36,926 nucleotides of DNA, taken from the IMG/VR virus record IMGVR_UViG_3300035703_000226, positions 1-36,926 of that record. One strand, given 5' to 3'. Under the pieces are notes generated by a model that saw only the letters and a program-made list of their open reading frames with translations, was not told where the DNA came from and searched no databases. This DNA is from a virus. The position numbers and the translations under genes were made by a program. Positions 35,668 through 36,926 of this stretch are shown here, in pieces (the stretch's first letter is position 1; each line of letters begins with the position of its first letter).

Positions 35668-36926
35668 ATGGCGATGGGCGACGTGATCCGGCGGCTTGCG
35701 GTCTCGCTGTCGCTGGAAACCGCCGCGTTCGAAAAGGGCGCGACGCTGGCCGAAAAGCGCGCCAGCCAGATGCAGAAGAAGTTCGCCAAGCTGGGCGACA
35801 GCCTTTCGGGCACCGGCCAGACGATGACGCTGGCGCTCACCGCGCCGCTCGCCGCCTTCGGGGTTTCGGCGTTCAAGGCGGCCTCCGACGCGGCCGAGCT
35901 CGAAAGCGCGTTCAACCAGACCTTCGGCGCGCTGGCGGGCGAGATGACGCGCTGGGCCGAGGACACCGGCGACGCGCTGGGCCGCTCCACCCAGTCGATG
36001 ATGGAGCTGGCCAACACCTTCGGCATCTTCTTCAACCAGGCCGCGCCGACCCGCGAAGAAGCGGCAAAGATGTCGCAGACCTTCGCCGTCCTGGCGCAGG
36101 ATCTCTCCTCCTTCTACAACGTCACCGAAAGCGAGGCGCTGGCCAAGCTGCGTTCGGGCCTTGCCGGTGAAAGCGAACCGCTGCGCGATTTCGGCGTGTT
36201 CCTCACCGAAGCGGCGGTCGCCAACAAGGCGCTCGAGATGGGACTGGCGGAAACCGCCAAGGAACTCACCGAGCAGGACAAGATCCTCGCCCGCTACAAC
36301 CTGATTCTCGCCGGAACGGCCAACGCGCAGGGCGATGTTGCCCGCACCGCCGACGGCACCGCAAACCAGATGCGCCGCGCCTCGGCCGCGTTCGAGGAAC
36401 TGCAGGTCAAGATCGGCGACGCGCTGCTGCCGGTCATCACCCCGCTGATCGAAGGGCTGGGCAATCTGTTCGAAACCCTCGGCGATCTGCCCGACGGCGT
36501 GCAGACCGTGGTGATCGCGCTGGCGGGCCTTGCCGCTGCCGCCGGGCCGCTGCTGATCGCGGCGGGCGCGATGGTTTCGGCCTTCGGCACCCTCGCCCCG
36601 ATCTTTGCCGGGCTGGCGATCCCGCTTGCGCCGGTTGCCGTGGGCCTTGCCGCCGTTGCGGCGGCGGGCGCGGTGATCTACGCCAACTGGGACAAGATCG
36701 GCCCGCTGCTTGCCGATCTGGCTGCGCAGTTCGAGGCCGCCATCGGCGCCGACCTGCGCGAGAAAGTCGCCGCCATCGGCGCAAAACTCGCCGAACTCTG
36801 GGCCGGCCCGCTAGGCCAGCTGGTGCGCGGCGCAATCTCCACCCTGTTCGATTTCCAGACCGCTTACGCCGGCGTGCTCGGCGACGTGCTGATCCGCGCG
36901 CTCGATGCGGTGCTGACCGCCTTCAC
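35668..36926 (+). CDS. Tail tape measure protein, N-terminal part (3' end outside window)
   Basis: Encodes the first 419 residues from ATG 35668; the frame runs off the window. The N-terminus matches TP901-type tape measures: FAKLGDSLSGTGQTMTLAL, then GMTLAETAKELTEQDKILA-type and LARYNLILAGTANAQGDVAR blocks, followed by a hydrophobic stretch (about 270-335, VIALAGLAAAAGPLLIAAG and PLAPVAVGLAAVAAAGAV) that probably inserts in the host membrane during ejection. It sets tail length and is the largest tail component. The remaining tail genes and the start of the tip gene are expected beyond the window end. Confidence 0.93.
   Translation, partial: MAMGDVIRRLAVSLSLETAAFEKGATLAEKRASQMQKKFAKLGDSLSGTGQTMTLALTAPLAAFGVSAFKAASDAAELESAFNQTFGALAGEMTRWAEDTGDALGRSTQSMMELANTFGIFFNQAAPTREEAAKMSQTFAVLAQDLSSFYNVTESEALAKLRSGLAGESEPLRDFGVFLTEAAVANKALEMGLAETAKELTEQDKILARYNLILAGTANAQGDVARTADGTANQMRRASAAFEELQVKIGDALLPVITPLIEGLGNLFETLGDLPDGVQTVVIALAGLAAAAGPLLIAAGAMVSAFGTLAPIFAGLAIPLAPVAVGLAAVAAAGAVIYANWDKIGPLLADLAAQFEAAIGADLREKVAAIGAKLAELWAGPLGQLVRGAISTLFDFQTAYAGVLGDVLIRALDAVLTAF

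Overview
The window is a high-GC temperate siphophage genome (or most of one) with HK97-type head genes and GTA-like tail genes. Its host is probably an alphaproteobacterium, and a sphingomonad is my best guess. The reasons are strong G/C preference at third codon positions, tail chaperones resembling those of Rhodobacter-type gene transfer agents, and a tRNA-Pro(UGG) half at the attachment site. The window starts inside a tail-tip gene and ends inside the tape-measure gene. The genes expected between tape measure and tail tip are the only obvious gap, so the sequence reads as a circular or permuted phage genome cut in the tail operon.

Layout. (1) 1-9.9 kb, rightward late genes: end of a tail-tip protein, a 1424-residue fibre-like protein with two Ig-like domains, a collagen-repeat fibre, and a lysis cassette (holin-like proteins, R21-like SAR endolysin, Rz with Rz1 embedded in another frame), then an HTH-metallophosphoesterase. 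(2) 9.9-10.8 kb: two leftward accessory genes (one a thermonuclease) and a compact attP carrying the first 43 nt of a tRNA-Pro(UGG) gene between direct-repeat arm sites. (3) 16.0 down to 10.7 kb: a leftward early operon in which nearly every stop overlaps the next start. It encodes unknown and tiny membrane proteins, a DUF4326 protein, a C5-cytosine methyltransferase, an excisionase-like protein and the tyrosine integrase. (4) 16.0-17.3 kb: the immunity region, with an XRE repressor and a HIRAN-membrane protein between two clusters of 17-bp operators (GTTTGCA-N3-TGCAAAC). (5) 17.3-25.8 kb: a rightward early operon with a Cro-like protein, further regulators, a DnaA-domain-IV protein, an MT-A70 adenine methyltransferase, a DnaG-like primase and a P4/D5-type helicase, then a repeat-rich segment that could be an origin. 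(6) 26.0-36.9 kb, rightward: HNH endonuclease, terminase subunits, portal, S49 protease, major capsid protein, small head protein, connectors, tail terminator, tail tube, two chaperone ORFs joined by a predicted -1 frameshift, and the start of the tape measure.

How it works together. Repressor binding at both operator clusters should silence the leftward integration arm and the rightward replication arm. The repressor message itself looks leaderless and autoregulated. The HIRAN-membrane gene lies directly downstream of the repressor and should be on in the lysogen. An uninterrupted attP with late genes on both sides argues for the excised or virion form rather than an integrated prophage. The least conventional parts are the HIRAN-membrane protein, the DnaA-domain-IV protein with its candidate iterons, two families of in-frame dispersed repeats, and an endolysin lacking the expected catalytic glutamate. 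No stretch over 300 bases is free of genes. The longest, 24948-25172, holds the repeat cluster.
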